From an uncultured Lachnospiraceae bacterium (GTDB lineage: Bacteria; Bacillota; Clostridia; Lachnospirales; Lachnospiraceae), in the NCBI GenBank assembly GCA_947165025.1, contig CAMUYQ010000010.1, positions 1-64,000 on the forward strand: 64,000 nt of DNA, read 5' to 3'. Position 1 is the first letter of the stretch; every line of letters begins with the position of its first letter. Positions 17,018-25,589 of the stretch are shown in pieces. The position numbers and the translations under genes are program-made. The notes beneath the pieces are model-generated. The model was not told where the DNA came from and searched no databases. It worked only from the letters and a program-made list of their open reading frames with translations.

Positions 17018-18250
17018 TTAATTGTTGACGGTCACATCTCCGTCTTTACTTGCTATCTCAACTCTCGGACTTGCCGCATCATCGTTTTCAACATTTACTA
17101 TGAGTGGAATGTCCGCTGTATTGTGAATATGAAGAGATATCGCCGATTTGTCGTCCTTGCCGTTTCGTGAAGATGAAATGACACGAAGGACAACATTACC
17201 CGTTATATCCGTTTTGAATTCATCATCGGTAACCTTATATCCGCCAAGCTCATATTCGGCTGTGTAGTTTCCGTTTGCTCCCTTGAGCGTGAAGCTGACG
17301 CTTTCCTTTTCATTACTGTTGCTCGTCAGATATGTCGTTCCGGACGGATCCTTCGCCCGTCCTATAGTCTTTGCATTCGTGTTGTCTGTCGGTGTCGTAA
17401 CGTTTATGAAGTATCTCTCATTTGACTCGGAAATACTTCCGTTTGCTTCACCGATTATCGCATCGATAAGATCCTTTGCAACCTCACCTATCAGGTCGAT
17501 AAGTCCGGGCTTGTGACCTTCGGAAACAAACACATTCTCTTTACCGATATCCTCAACACCTGTCTCTACCGGAGGGAGCTGTCTGTCACCTCCGACGATC
17601 GCGTACTGCGACAGTACCATAGTTCCGACAACAAGTTCCGTCATAGGCTCGAACACGATGTCCATATCCTTGATAACGATACGGTCCTCGTAATCGTTCA
17701 GGTATTTAAGCCAATTTTTGAAGCCGTCATATTTTGCCGAGAACTTGATCCCAAGTTCGGTGTCGCGCGAAACAAGACCGTTTATCATCGATATACTCTC
17801 GCCTTCTGCCGCAGCCGCATCCCCTTCGGGAACTGCTTCTCCCTCAGCGGCAGCAACCGCAGCCTGCTCGGCAGCCGCTTCCTCGTCTGATGCGCTCTGG
17901 GAATCAAGTCCGTTTTCCGTCATATCAGCAAACTTGATCTGCGAAACCCACTCAGGGACAGCCTTTTCGGCATTTACAACGAACATTATCGATTTCTCAT
18001 CGGTATTATCAGCAGGAAACTTTGCCATGATCTTATCGATCTTTGCTTTTGCATCAGCTATTCCCGCTTCATAAGTTCCTTTGTTGTCGTATGCTTCCTG
18101 TTTTGTCGCAAACTCACTCTGAAGTTCACGTTTTTCTGCCGCAAGCTGATCGAGTTTGTCAAGGAACGGCTTCCCGACAAGAAAGTACGCTGCCGCAAGA
18201 ATAACAAGTGCCCCGAGGTATACAAGTAATTTCTTATCACGATCGCTCAT
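17018..18250 (-). CDS. pilO: Type IV pilus inner-membrane assembly protein PilO, extended
   Basis: Bitopic PilO-like protein: a short cytoplasmic start, one membrane helix (about residues 9-28, LLVYLGALVILAAAYFLVG), a coiled coil (about 30-80) and a ferredoxin-like extracytoplasmic domain (about 85-215) interrupted by an Ala/Glu-rich low-complexity insert (about 118-150). PilO normally ends near 200-220 residues. Here another 190 residues follow, with beta-rich sequence and no recognised family. In a monoderm with no PilP or PilQ, this extension may do a different structural job at the cell wall; that is inference. It overlaps the pilM-N stop by one base. Confidence 0.8.
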   Translation of the reverse strand: MSDRDKKLLVYLGALVILAAAYFLVGKPFLDKLDQLAAEKRELQSEFATKQEAYDNKGTYEAGIADAKAKIDKIMAKFPADNTDEKSIMFVVNAEKAVPEWVSQIKFADMTENGLDSQSASDEEAAAEQAAVAAAEGEAVPEGDAAAAEGESISMINGLVSRDTELGIKFSAKYDGFKNWLKYLNDYEDRIVIKDMDIVFEPMTELVVGTMVLSQYAIVGGDRQLPPVETGVEDIGKENVFVSEGHKPGLIDLIGEVAKDLIDAIIGEANGSISESNERYFINVTTPTDNTNAKTIGRAKDPSGTTYLTSNSNEKESVSFTLKGANGNYTAEYELGGYKVTDDEFKTDITGNVVLRVISSSRNGKDDKSAISLHIHNTADIPLIVNVENDDAASPRVEIASKDGDVTVNN

Positions 18251-19944
18251 TACTCAACACCTCCTTCCACGAGCTCACCCGGTGGTGTCTCATCGGTAAA
18301 CTCTATCGGCGGCTCCGCAGGTGCCTGATCCGCTGCCTCCTCCGATGAAGATTCCGTTTCCTCTTCTGTCACTTCTTCAGACCGGTCTTTATGCGGATCA
18401 TCATACAGCAGGTTGAAGTTTACGGTGAACGTATCTTTCGGTCCAAGATCCTCAACAGATTCGTTGATTATATCCATCTTAACGTCGGAAATATACGAAA
18501 GCTTCTTCAGCTGTATTACAAACTCCGCTATTGAAGACTTTCCGTACGATACACCTTCTATTGATGCCGCACCTTCATTTGATACAAACTTCGTTATCGC
18601 CATATCCTTCGGCATCATCTTCTCAAGGTCATTGAAAAATCGCTCAGCCGATTCATTAGCTCCTTTTGTCGAATCATACCAGTTTTCCATCGCCGTAAGG
18701 TCATTCTGTGCCGCATCATATCTCTGCTTCAGCAGTTCAACATCTTCTATCGCGGCGATCTGGGCCCGCAGCCTGTCGTTATCGGATTTGTTCATAAAAT
18801 ATGCGAAAAGGACGCCGCCGCATAATGCAAAAGCGACCGCACCGGCAAATATAAGTATCCACCACGGAAGTTTTTCGCCGGATGCTTTTTCACCTTTCTT
18901 CTCGGACGCAAGCGCTATCCTCATCGGTTCGATAACGGCACCGATATTGGACAGATAGTTTGCAACTATCTCATCGCTCAATACGTTATGGTTCTTTACT
19001 TCAACGCCGCGAAGCGCCTCAACGACCTCGACATCCTGATCAAATTCGCTGTTGATAAGTTCAGGAAGTCCGTTGATCGATGTGACATCGCCGATAATAT
19101 AGATTCGCTCTATCGGATTCTCGGCATTTCTCGCGCGGTAAAACTCAAGTATCCTTCCGACGCTTGAGAGCAGCATCTTAACGGCATCCGCAACATCGGG
19201 ATACTGTGCAGTCAGTCTTGAAAGATCCTCTTCAATGAGGACCATATCAGCCTCATCATCCGAAATATCTCTTGCAGACTTGACCGCATCGGCAATGGCA
19301 AGACGTCCGTAAGGAACGCTTCGCTGCATGACCATCGTCGATCCGTTCATTATGTTCACGACAGTATTCTCAGCACCCACCTGGAGTACGGCATCAACGC
19401 CTTCTCCCGCGGTCTGAAGCTTCAGGAGCTGAAGTATCGAATTACCGGAATAATCGATCGCTTCAACAGTCATTCCCATAGCTCTTGCAAGCTCGTAATA
19501 CTGTTCGATAAGTTCGTTCGGAGTTGCGGTTACAGACAGGCGATAGTTCTTTACGCTTTCCGTCTGTATCACTTCAATGATCGAATAATTGAATGTGTAA
19601 TTATCAAGATTGGTTATGGGGAAATACTCGGATGCATTGATCTCAACGATCTCTTTAATGCGGTTTTCCTTACAGAAAGGAATGACTGCCTCTTTGTTGG
19701 CAATCCTCTTTGATGTGATCGTAAATACGATCCTCTTTGCGGTAAATCCTTCTCCGGCCAGGCCCTGTTTTATCGCATTTGCCAGAGCTTCGGCGTCAAG
19801 TATGACACCGTCTTCGCATAATCCCTCCGGGATTATCAGGTCTATCGCATTGAATACCTGAACTTTCTTCTTGCCCGCAAGTGCAACCTCACAGACCTTT
19901 ACGATCTCACTCCCCAGTGAGACCGACAGAACTTTTCCTGCCAT
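18250..19944 (-). CDS. PilM-PilN fusion protein
   Basis: Residues 1 to about 345 are a PilM actin-like ATP-binding protein (GKVLSVSLGSEIVKV at the start, the phosphate-loop region, and the conserved VEAIDYSGNSILQLL stretch). After a linker, a membrane helix (about 358-380, ILIFAGAVAFALCGGVLFAYF) and a coiled coil lead to a PilN periplasmic-type domain (about 410-510, DLEKMMPKDMAITKF, ISDVKMDIINES). PilM and PilN are normally separate proteins, with PilM binding the cytoplasmic tail of PilN. Here they are one chain with the helix in the expected place. The last 50 residues are Glu/Pro-rich. It would anchor the assembly ATPases to the alignment complex. Confidence 0.85.
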   Translation of the reverse strand: MAGKVLSVSLGSEIVKVCEVALAGKKKVQVFNAIDLIIPEGLCEDGVILDAEALANAIKQGLAGEGFTAKRIVFTITSKRIANKEAVIPFCKENRIKEIVEINASEYFPITNLDNYTFNYSIIEVIQTESVKNYRLSVTATPNELIEQYYELARAMGMTVEAIDYSGNSILQLLKLQTAGEGVDAVLQVGAENTVVNIMNGSTMVMQRSVPYGRLAIADAVKSARDISDDEADMVLIEEDLSRLTAQYPDVADAVKMLLSSVGRILEFYRARNAENPIERIYIIGDVTSINGLPELINSEFDQDVEVVEALRGVEVKNHNVLSDEIVANYLSNIGAVIEPMRIALASEKKGEKASGEKLPWWILIFAGAVAFALCGGVLFAYFMNKSDNDRLRAQIAAIEDVELLKQRYDAAQNDLTAMENWYDSTKGANESAERFFNDLEKMMPKDMAITKFVSNEGAASIEGVSYGKSSIAEFVIQLKKLSYISDVKMDIINESVEDLGPKDTFTVNFNLLYDDPHKDRSEEVTEEETESSSEEAADQAPAEPPIEFTDETPPGELVEGGVE

Positions 19945-19978
19945 ATGTCTCTCCTATTTTCCCCGTTGTGAACCCTGC

Positions 19979-20722
19979 CTACACTGTAAAGCTTGAAATG
20001 TAAGCGTTAACTATCATATCTCCCCAGATACCCGCTATGAATATCCCGGCCGCAAGATACGGCCCGAAAGCAAGTACATGGTCCTGTTTGGACACCTTCA
20101 TGCGTATCAGGTGAATGACTGATCCGAGTACGCATCCGATAATAAATGCAAGAATACAGTTCTTCCACCCGAGAAACAGTCCGGCCGCAGCCATGAGCTT
20201 TATGTCTCCTCCACCTATCCCGCGTCCCTTTGTCGCAGCATACAGGATGAGCAGGAAACCGCTGACGCAAACGGCTCCGACCACATAAAGGAGCCAGTTT
20301 GTGCGGTCAAAAAACAGGTTTATCAAACCAAGTACCGTAATAAACACATTAAGACCGAACGGTATTTCGTATGTCCGCCAGTCTATAACAGCTATCACTA
20401 TGAGCGCTGATGTAAGTGCCATCATCAGAACGCTTTTTATATTGATCCCCATTACACCGGCGATCAGAAGATACAGTGATCCGTTCAGAATTTCGATAAG
20501 CGGATACTGTACCGATATCTTCGACTTGCAGTTTCGGCATTTGCCCCCGAGCAGAAGGTAGCTTATGACCGGAACCAGGTCGTACCACTTTATCACGTTC
20601 CCACAGCTTGTGCAGTGGGAACGTGTTGTGGTTATGTTTTCCTTCCTCGGGATCCTGAATATGCAGACATTTAAAAAACTGCCGATCAGAAGCCCGAAGA
20701 GAAAGGCAAAGGTGTTATACAT
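19979..20722 (-). CDS. pilD: Prepilin peptidase/N-methyltransferase PilD
   Basis: An aspartyl membrane protease (247 aa) that cleaves and N-methylates prepilins. It has the N-terminal domain with paired Cys motifs (CTSCGNV and CRNCKSK) expected for the zinc-binding, methylating form, and both catalytic aspartates: VIDWRTYEIP and the GGGDIKL motif. About 8 membrane segments are predicted. It overlaps the pilA stop by one base (TAATG), so peptidase and major pilin are co-translated. It should process PilA and the PilV-, GspH- and PilW-like proteins here. Confidence 0.93.
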   Translation of the reverse strand: MYNTFAFLFGLLIGSFLNVCIFRIPRKENITTTRSHCTSCGNVIKWYDLVPVISYLLLGGKCRNCKSKISVQYPLIEILNGSLYLLIAGVMGINIKSVLMMALTSALIVIAVIDWRTYEIPFGLNVFITVLGLINLFFDRTNWLLYVVGAVCVSGFLLILYAATKGRGIGGGDIKLMAAAGLFLGWKNCILAFIIGCVLGSVIHLIRMKVSKQDHVLAFGPYLAAGIFIAGIWGDMIVNAYISSFTV

Positions 20723-21171
20723 TAGTCAACGTATGTACCCTTAACCAGGCTGTTACCGGTTGTAAGTCCTGTTCCATCCGTGAATGCAGGAACACCGTTT
20801 GTAACCGTAACATTCAGCGTATATGAGGTTGTACCCCAGTTGCTTGATTTCAGGACAAGATTATTGATTCCCGCAGCTTTAAGAGCCTTTTCGGCATTAC
20901 CTGTTGCATTTGTTCCGGAGACAGCGGTTTCTGTCGTGGTAATTGTAACTGCTCCGGTTGTAAGCTTATCAGTAACATTAGGATCTGCTGCATAAACCTG
21001 AATTGCCGTCATGATTGCTGCAACGTTCTGAACGTCTGTAGACTTCCTGCTTCGCTCAACATACTTCATGAACTGCGGTGCAAGAACACCTACAAGGATT
21101 GCCATGATGGCAATGACGATGATCAGCTCGACAAGCGAGAAACCTTTGTTATTCTGTTCTTTCTTATTCAT
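20722..21171 (-). CDS. pilA: Major type IV pilin PilA
   Basis: A compact prepilin (149 aa) with a 9-10 residue basic leader, cleavage site NKG-FSLVELIIVIAIMAIL, Glu at +5, and the classic continuation LAPQFMKYVERSRKSTDVQN. The small globular domain has no Cys pair, unlike Gram-negative pilins. The start is set at the ATG at 21171, which has AAGGAG 8 nt upstream; an earlier in-frame ATG at 21189 precedes that site. It is preceded by a promoter and a leader of about 100 nt, giving it independent expression within the operon, as expected for the most abundant subunit. Confidence 0.92.
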   Translation of the reverse strand: MNKKEQNNKGFSLVELIIVIAIMAILVGVLAPQFMKYVERSRKSTDVQNVAAIMTAIQVYAADPNVTDKLTTGAVTITTTETAVSGTNATGNAEKALKAAGINNLVLKSSNWGTTSYTLNVTVTNGVPAFTDGTGLTTGNSLVKGTYVD

Positions 21172-21277
21172 ACTCTTTCTCCTTTGCATATGAATTGTTC
21201 TGGATCTATATATATCCGAGGCGTCTGCTCATCGCCACGGCCATATATACTTTATATCGGCATGATATCCGTTATCT

Positions 21278-21307
21278 ATTATATCACGTTTTGTGCGTAT
21301 GTGACAA
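21278..21307 (-). promoter_or_regulatory. pilA promoter
   Basis: On the minus strand TTGTCA (21307-21302), an 18-bp spacer and a perfect TATAAT (21283-21278). Transcription would start about 100 nt before the pilA ATG. The leader has AT-rich self-complementary stretches but matches no riboswitch I recognise. Confidence 0.65.
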
Positions 21308-21396
21308 ATTTTTAACGATCGTGTTACCGTTTCTATATTATATGACGGAAATTGTCTGCAAAATGGTCCACTCTCCCGACTTACTGCGACACATGA

Positions 21397-22608
21397 TCAC
21401 ATATTTCCGATCGAATCATACAGCGTGAGCATCGGCTGAAGTATCGCCATGATAATAACTCCGACTATTACTGCAAGTACAACTATGATCATCGGCTCCA
21501 TTACGGCCATCATCTGCTCTGTTGCTTCCGCAACTTCCTCTTCATAGTATTCGGCTATGTTCTCAAGCATATCCTCAAGTTCACCGGTCTCTTCACCGAT
21601 CGAAACCATATGAACTACCATGGGCGGGAACAGCCCGCACATCTTGATCGGTTTCGACAGTGACACACCGTTACTGACCTGATCTCTTGCCTGATATACA
21701 GCGCGCTGGAACAGTATGTTTGCATCCATTGAGTTACCTGTTATCTCAAGCGCTTCCATCATCGGAACACCGGCACGCAGAAGTGTTGAAAGCGTTCTTG
21801 AAAACGTCGCGCAGTTTGTCTTCGTCTGCAGCTGTCCCATTCCGGGAAGTTTAAGTTTCATCGTTCCGAACAGAACTCTTCCGCTTATCGTCTGTGAATA
21901 GATTTTGATGAATACAGTCAGTACGACTACTATGATCAGAAGCAGCCACCAGTAATCGACGAAGAAATCCGACATTGCTATGACGGCTCTTGTCATCGCA
22001 GGCATCTCAACATCCATATCTGCGAACATCGCCATGAAATTCGGGATAACGAACGTCATCATCGCGACGATAACGCCGACTGCAACTATAAGGACAATGA
22101 TCGGATATATAGTAGCCTTCTTGATGATCGCCTTAAGTTTTGCTTCCTTCTCAAACTGAAGCGCCATTCTCTCAAATGCGGTCTCAAGAGAACCGGTTGC
22201 TTCACCGGCTTCAACAAGGTTTACAAATATCGAAGGGAACACCTTCTGCTTGCGCATTGCCGATGAGAGTGTCTCACCTTTTCCGAGATCGTCAACGAGT
22301 GAGACCGTTGCTGCCTTAAGGGCCTTGTTCTCGGTCTGCTCGCTCATCATCTGAAGGGCATTGATAACGCTGACACCTGCCTTTATTATCGCAACGAACT
22401 GACGGCAGTATACGGCATAGTCCCTTGCCTTTACCTTGGGAGCACCGAATGTGATATCCTTGTTCAGCGCACTCTGCGGCTCGATCTTTGTGACGATCAG
22501 GCCGTCGGCCTTAAGCTTGCTCGCAGCCTGTTCCTGGTTGGTCGCTGTGATATTTCCTTTTTTCTCTTTTCCGTCAGGCCCTATGGCCCTGTACATATAA
22601 GCCGGCAT
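21397..22608 (-). CDS. pilC: T4P platform protein PilC (GspF family)
   Basis: The polytopic inner-membrane platform of the pilus motor, 403 aa, normal length. After an N-terminal domain with the conserved start YMYRAIGPDGKEKKG, two GspF repeats are visible: KVKARDYAVYCRQFVAIIKAGV with FVNLVEAGEATGSLE, and KTNCATFSRTLSTLLRAGVP with VHMVSIGEETGELE. Three or four membrane segments follow the usual pattern. It ends before the pilA promoter and follows pilT by 20 bp. Confidence 0.93.
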   Translation of the reverse strand: MPAYMYRAIGPDGKEKKGNITATNQEQAASKLKADGLIVTKIEPQSALNKDITFGAPKVKARDYAVYCRQFVAIIKAGVSVINALQMMSEQTENKALKAATVSLVDDLGKGETLSSAMRKQKVFPSIFVNLVEAGEATGSLETAFERMALQFEKEAKLKAIIKKATIYPIIVLIVAVGVIVAMMTFVIPNFMAMFADMDVEMPAMTRAVIAMSDFFVDYWWLLLIIVVVLTVFIKIYSQTISGRVLFGTMKLKLPGMGQLQTKTNCATFSRTLSTLLRAGVPMMEALEITGNSMDANILFQRAVYQARDQVSNGVSLSKPIKMCGLFPPMVVHMVSIGEETGELEDMLENIAEYYEEEVAEATEQMMAVMEPMIIVVLAVIVGVIIMAILQPMLTLYDSIGNM

Positions 22609-22628
22609 ATGATTTTCGCCCTTTCAGT

Positions 22629-23702
22629 TTAGATACGGTTAGCCATTGTTGTCTTATCCTGTGCGAAGAGAAGTGCATCCTCACGGTCTATCTCGCCGCG
22701 CATGTAAAGATCTGTTATGGCGTCATCCATCGTTATCATTCCCATTTTCCTGTTAGTCTGGATCGTGGATGTGATCTGATGCGATTTGTTCTCACGTATA
22801 AGGTTTCTGATCGCGGAATTGGCATGCATTACCTCGAATGCGGCACACCTTCCGCCACCCACTCTCGGGATCAGCTGCTGAGATACAACGGCTTCAAGAA
22901 CGTTCGCAAGCTGGGTCCTGATCTGCTGCTGCTGATGCGGCGGGAACACGTCAATGATACGGTCGACCGTCGATGCGGCACCGATCGTGTGCAGCGTCGA
23001 GAACACAAGGTGTCCTGTCTCGGCTGCGGTTATCGCCGTACTTATCGTCTCAAGGTCACGCATCTCTCCGACGAGGATAACATCGGGGTCTTCACGGAGC
23101 GCCGACCTTAATGCTATCGAATAATCATCCGTATCGATCCCGACCTCACGCTGGTTGACGATCGACTTGTCGTGACGGTGAAGGTACTCGATAGGATCCT
23201 CAAGTGTTATGATGTGTGCATCAAGCTCACGGTTGATCTTTCCGATTATCGAAGCAAGTGTAGTTGATTTACCGGATCCCGTCGGACCTGTGACAAGAAC
23301 GAGTCCGCGCTTTTTATCAAACAGATTGACGACCGATTCGGGAACGGAAAGCTCCTCGGGAAGCGGTATCTTGTTACCGACAAGTCTGAATACCATCGCG
23401 CACGTGCCGCGCTGTCTGAACGCATTGACACGGTAACGTCCGAGCTGGGATATCGAATAGGAGAAGTCCCACTCGCCCTTGTCATCAAACGCCTTCGTCT
23501 GCTTTTCGTTCATGATCCCGTAGAGAAGCCTGTTTGTGTCTTCAGGCATCAGTCTCGGGAAGTTCATCTCCTTAAGGTGTCCGGACACACGCATTTTCGG
23601 CGGTATGCCGACCGTGATATGCACGTCGCTCGCACCCGCCTGATTGGCTACCGTAAGTATCTGTTCGATCGTAACTGTTGCTGCTGCGCTTTGTAATTCC
23701 AT
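22629..23702 (-). CDS. pilT: Twitching/retraction ATPase PilT
   Basis: A hexameric AAA-type ATPase (357 aa) that drives pilus retraction. Walker A GPTGSGKSTT (about residue 140), the Asp box (ITLEDPIEYLH), Walker B region DPDVILVGEMRD (about 205) and the His box (HLVFSTLHT) are all intact, as is the C-terminal retraction motif SAIRNLIRE. The retraction motif distinguishes it from PilB. Its presence implies twitching or retraction-dependent behaviour, not only adhesion. An AAGGGTG site precedes the ATG. Confidence 0.94.
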   Translation of the reverse strand: MELQSAAATVTIEQILTVANQAGASDVHITVGIPPKMRVSGHLKEMNFPRLMPEDTNRLLYGIMNEKQTKAFDDKGEWDFSYSISQLGRYRVNAFRQRGTCAMVFRLVGNKIPLPEELSVPESVVNLFDKKRGLVLVTGPTGSGKSTTLASIIGKINRELDAHIITLEDPIEYLHRHDKSIVNQREVGIDTDDYSIALRSALREDPDVILVGEMRDLETISTAITAAETGHLVFSTLHTIGAASTVDRIIDVFPPHQQQQIRTQLANVLEAVVSQQLIPRVGGGRCAAFEVMHANSAIRNLIRENKSHQITSTIQTNRKMGMITMDDAITDLYMRGEIDREDALLFAQDKTTMANRI

Positions 23703-23754
23703 AATTGTTTCACCCTTATTACCGTAACAGGTTGCACTTTTTTATCGGTCGCTC

Positions 23755-23834
23755 GGGCAATCAGAATCGACTCCGTCGATGGCCCTCGCGGTGTAGTAAG
23801 GAATCTTCCCACTTCGTGGGCCCCTCCTTCCTAC
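23755..23834 (-). other. Structured spacer between pilB and pilT
   Basis: The spacer carries two hairpins. One (23793-23834) has a 9-bp outer stem (GTAG, AAGGA with complements, one mismatch) and an inner CCCAC/GTGGG stem, and includes the pilB stop. The other (23755-23785) has GGGC/GCCC enclosing ATCGAC/GTCGAT. Neither is followed by a T run on the minus strand, so a simple intrinsic terminator is unlikely. An mRNA processing or stability element setting different PilB and PilT levels is possible. Confidence 0.5.
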
Positions 23835-25537
23835 AATTCCTCCTCATATGCTACCTTGCGCATCTCACTTATCGTCGTGATGCCCTGAAGCACGTATTCC
23901 GCTGCGGCGCGGCGAAGTGTTGTCATGCCTTCGGCCACTGCCTGCTCTTCTATCTCATCGGCATTGCATCCGCGTGATATCATTCCTGAGATCTTATGCG
24001 ATATCGGCATTATCTCATAAACACCGATCCTGCCCTTGTAGCCCTTGGAACACTCGCGGCATCCGACCGGCTCATATATGATGCACTGCTGATCCTCCGG
24101 AACCCTGAGTGCTCTCTTCTCATCCGAATCAGCCTCTTTCTGTCTGCGGCATTTCGGACAGAGCTTTCTGACAAGTCTCTGTGCGATGATACCTACGACC
24201 GAATCACCGATAAGGTACGGCTCAACACCCATATCAAGAAGACGCGTGATAGAACTTGCGGTTGAGTTCGTATGAAGGGTTGATATAACAAGGTGACCCG
24301 TGATCGATGCCTTGACAGCTATCTCAGCTGTCTCGGTATCTCTTATCTCACCGATCATGATGATATCCGGGTCCTGACGAAGGATGGATCTTAAGGCCGA
24401 GGCAAATGTCAGGTCTGCTTTGACGTTTACCTGCACCTGGTTGATGCCGTTAACGTTTGCCTCGACAGGATCTTCTACCGTAATTATGTTAACCTCGTCG
24501 GAATTAAGTTCCGAGAGAACCGTATAACATGTTGTTGATTTTCCCGAACCGGTAGGTCCCGTAACGAGGATGATACCGTGCGGGTTGGACATGATCGCAT
24601 CGAACCTCGGAAGCTCTCTTTCATTAAGTCCGAGATACTTCTTGTCACGCGTCAGGCCGTCCTTTGATGTCAGTCGCATAACGACCTTCTCGCCGAACAC
24701 CGTCGGAAGTATGGATACACGGACATCGTACTCCTTGCTGTCGACAACTACTGTCAGACGTCCGTCCTGAGGTTTTCTCTTCTCTGAGATATCGAGATTT
24801 GAAATGATCTTGATACGCGCAACGAGCGCGGGAAGAAGCGACTTGTCGTAATCCATGTTCTCGACAAGAACGCCGTCGATCCTGAAGCGCACCCTGACTT
24901 CCCTGTCGAGTGCTTCGATATGTATATCCGATGCGCCCTGGCGGACCGCTGTCTCGAGCATCGTTTTAACGAGCTTAACGATCGGAGCGTCATCGATGTT
25001 CTCGTATTCAATGTCGGAAGTTGTGGTATCAAACGCGATCTCGGCCGCATGCTCTTCCTGGAACTGTGCGGCAGCCGCCCTTGCCTGTTCTTTACCATAT
25101 CTTCTGTCAAGCTGCAGCGAGATCTGCGCGCTCGGGCAGAAGAACGGGATGACTTCCATATTCGTCATGATGGTGACATCGTCGATCGCCATGATGTTCA
25201 TGGGATCTGCCATCGCCACCTTAAGTATGTTGGGATTCTTTTCGTCGAAGCCGAACGGGATGAGCTGGTTCTTCTTCATCAGGTCTTCGGACACAAGCCT
25301 TACGGCATTGTCATCAAGACCGACTTTGCGAAGATCGACCGTATCTATACCGAGCTGTGAAGAGAGGATGTTCGAGAAATCCTCCTGGGAAACATAACCG
25401 AGCGCGATGAGTGTCTCACCGAGCTTTGTACCCCTGATCTTCTGCTCTTTTAATGCAGTTTCAAGTTGTGCCGCCGTGATCAGCCCCTCACTGATCATAA
25501 GATCGCCGATACGGACTTTTTTACGAATCATTGCCAT
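23831..25537 (-). CDS. pilB: T4P extension ATPase PilB with MshEN-type N-terminus
   Basis: The assembly ATPase (568 aa). Residues about 5-70 carry two tandem motifs of the MshEN/T2SSE_N type (RIGDLMISEGLITAAQLETA and KLGETLIALGYVSQEDF), a fold that binds cyclic di-GMP in several PilB/MshE proteins. The motor has Walker A GPTGSGKSTT (about 325), ITVEDPVE, Walker B RQDPDIIMIGEIRD (about 385), a His box HLVISTLHT and zinc ligands CPKC...CREC (about 465-500). The start is at 25537 or 25531; both are ATG. It has its own consensus promoter and heads the T4P operon. Confidence 0.94.
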   Translation of the reverse strand: MAMIRKKVRIGDLMISEGLITAAQLETALKEQKIRGTKLGETLIALGYVSQEDFSNILSSQLGIDTVDLRKVGLDDNAVRLVSEDLMKKNQLIPFGFDEKNPNILKVAMADPMNIMAIDDVTIMTNMEVIPFFCPSAQISLQLDRRYGKEQARAAAAQFQEEHAAEIAFDTTTSDIEYENIDDAPIVKLVKTMLETAVRQGASDIHIEALDREVRVRFRIDGVLVENMDYDKSLLPALVARIKIISNLDISEKRKPQDGRLTVVVDSKEYDVRVSILPTVFGEKVVMRLTSKDGLTRDKKYLGLNERELPRFDAIMSNPHGIILVTGPTGSGKSTTCYTVLSELNSDEVNIITVEDPVEANVNGINQVQVNVKADLTFASALRSILRQDPDIIMIGEIRDTETAEIAVKASITGHLVISTLHTNSTASSITRLLDMGVEPYLIGDSVVGIIAQRLVRKLCPKCRRQKEADSDEKRALRVPEDQQCIIYEPVGCRECSKGYKGRIGVYEIMPISHKISGMISRGCNADEIEEQAVAEGMTTLRRAAAEYVLQGITTISEMRKVAYEEEL

Positions 25538-25557
25538 AACCTTACCCCAACTTCTCC

Positions 25558-25586
25558 ATTATAACGTAGTTAACATAAGTTTTCAA
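25558..25586 (-). promoter_or_regulatory. pilB (T4P operon) promoter
   Basis: TTGAAA (25586-25581), exactly 17 bp, then TATAAT (25563-25558) on the minus strand, about 20 nt before the pilB ATG. It lies in the short gap after the GH25 gene, so the T4P operon can be expressed separately from the upstream signalling block, although no terminator divides them. Confidence 0.75.
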
Positions 25587-25589
25587 TAA

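Noticed and set aside
21172-21396. Cyclic di-GMP riboswitch before pilA, as known in some clostridia
   Set aside because: The leader lacks the conserved GEMM core and its GNRA tetraloop-receptor pattern. Only a promoter and AT-rich stretches are visible.
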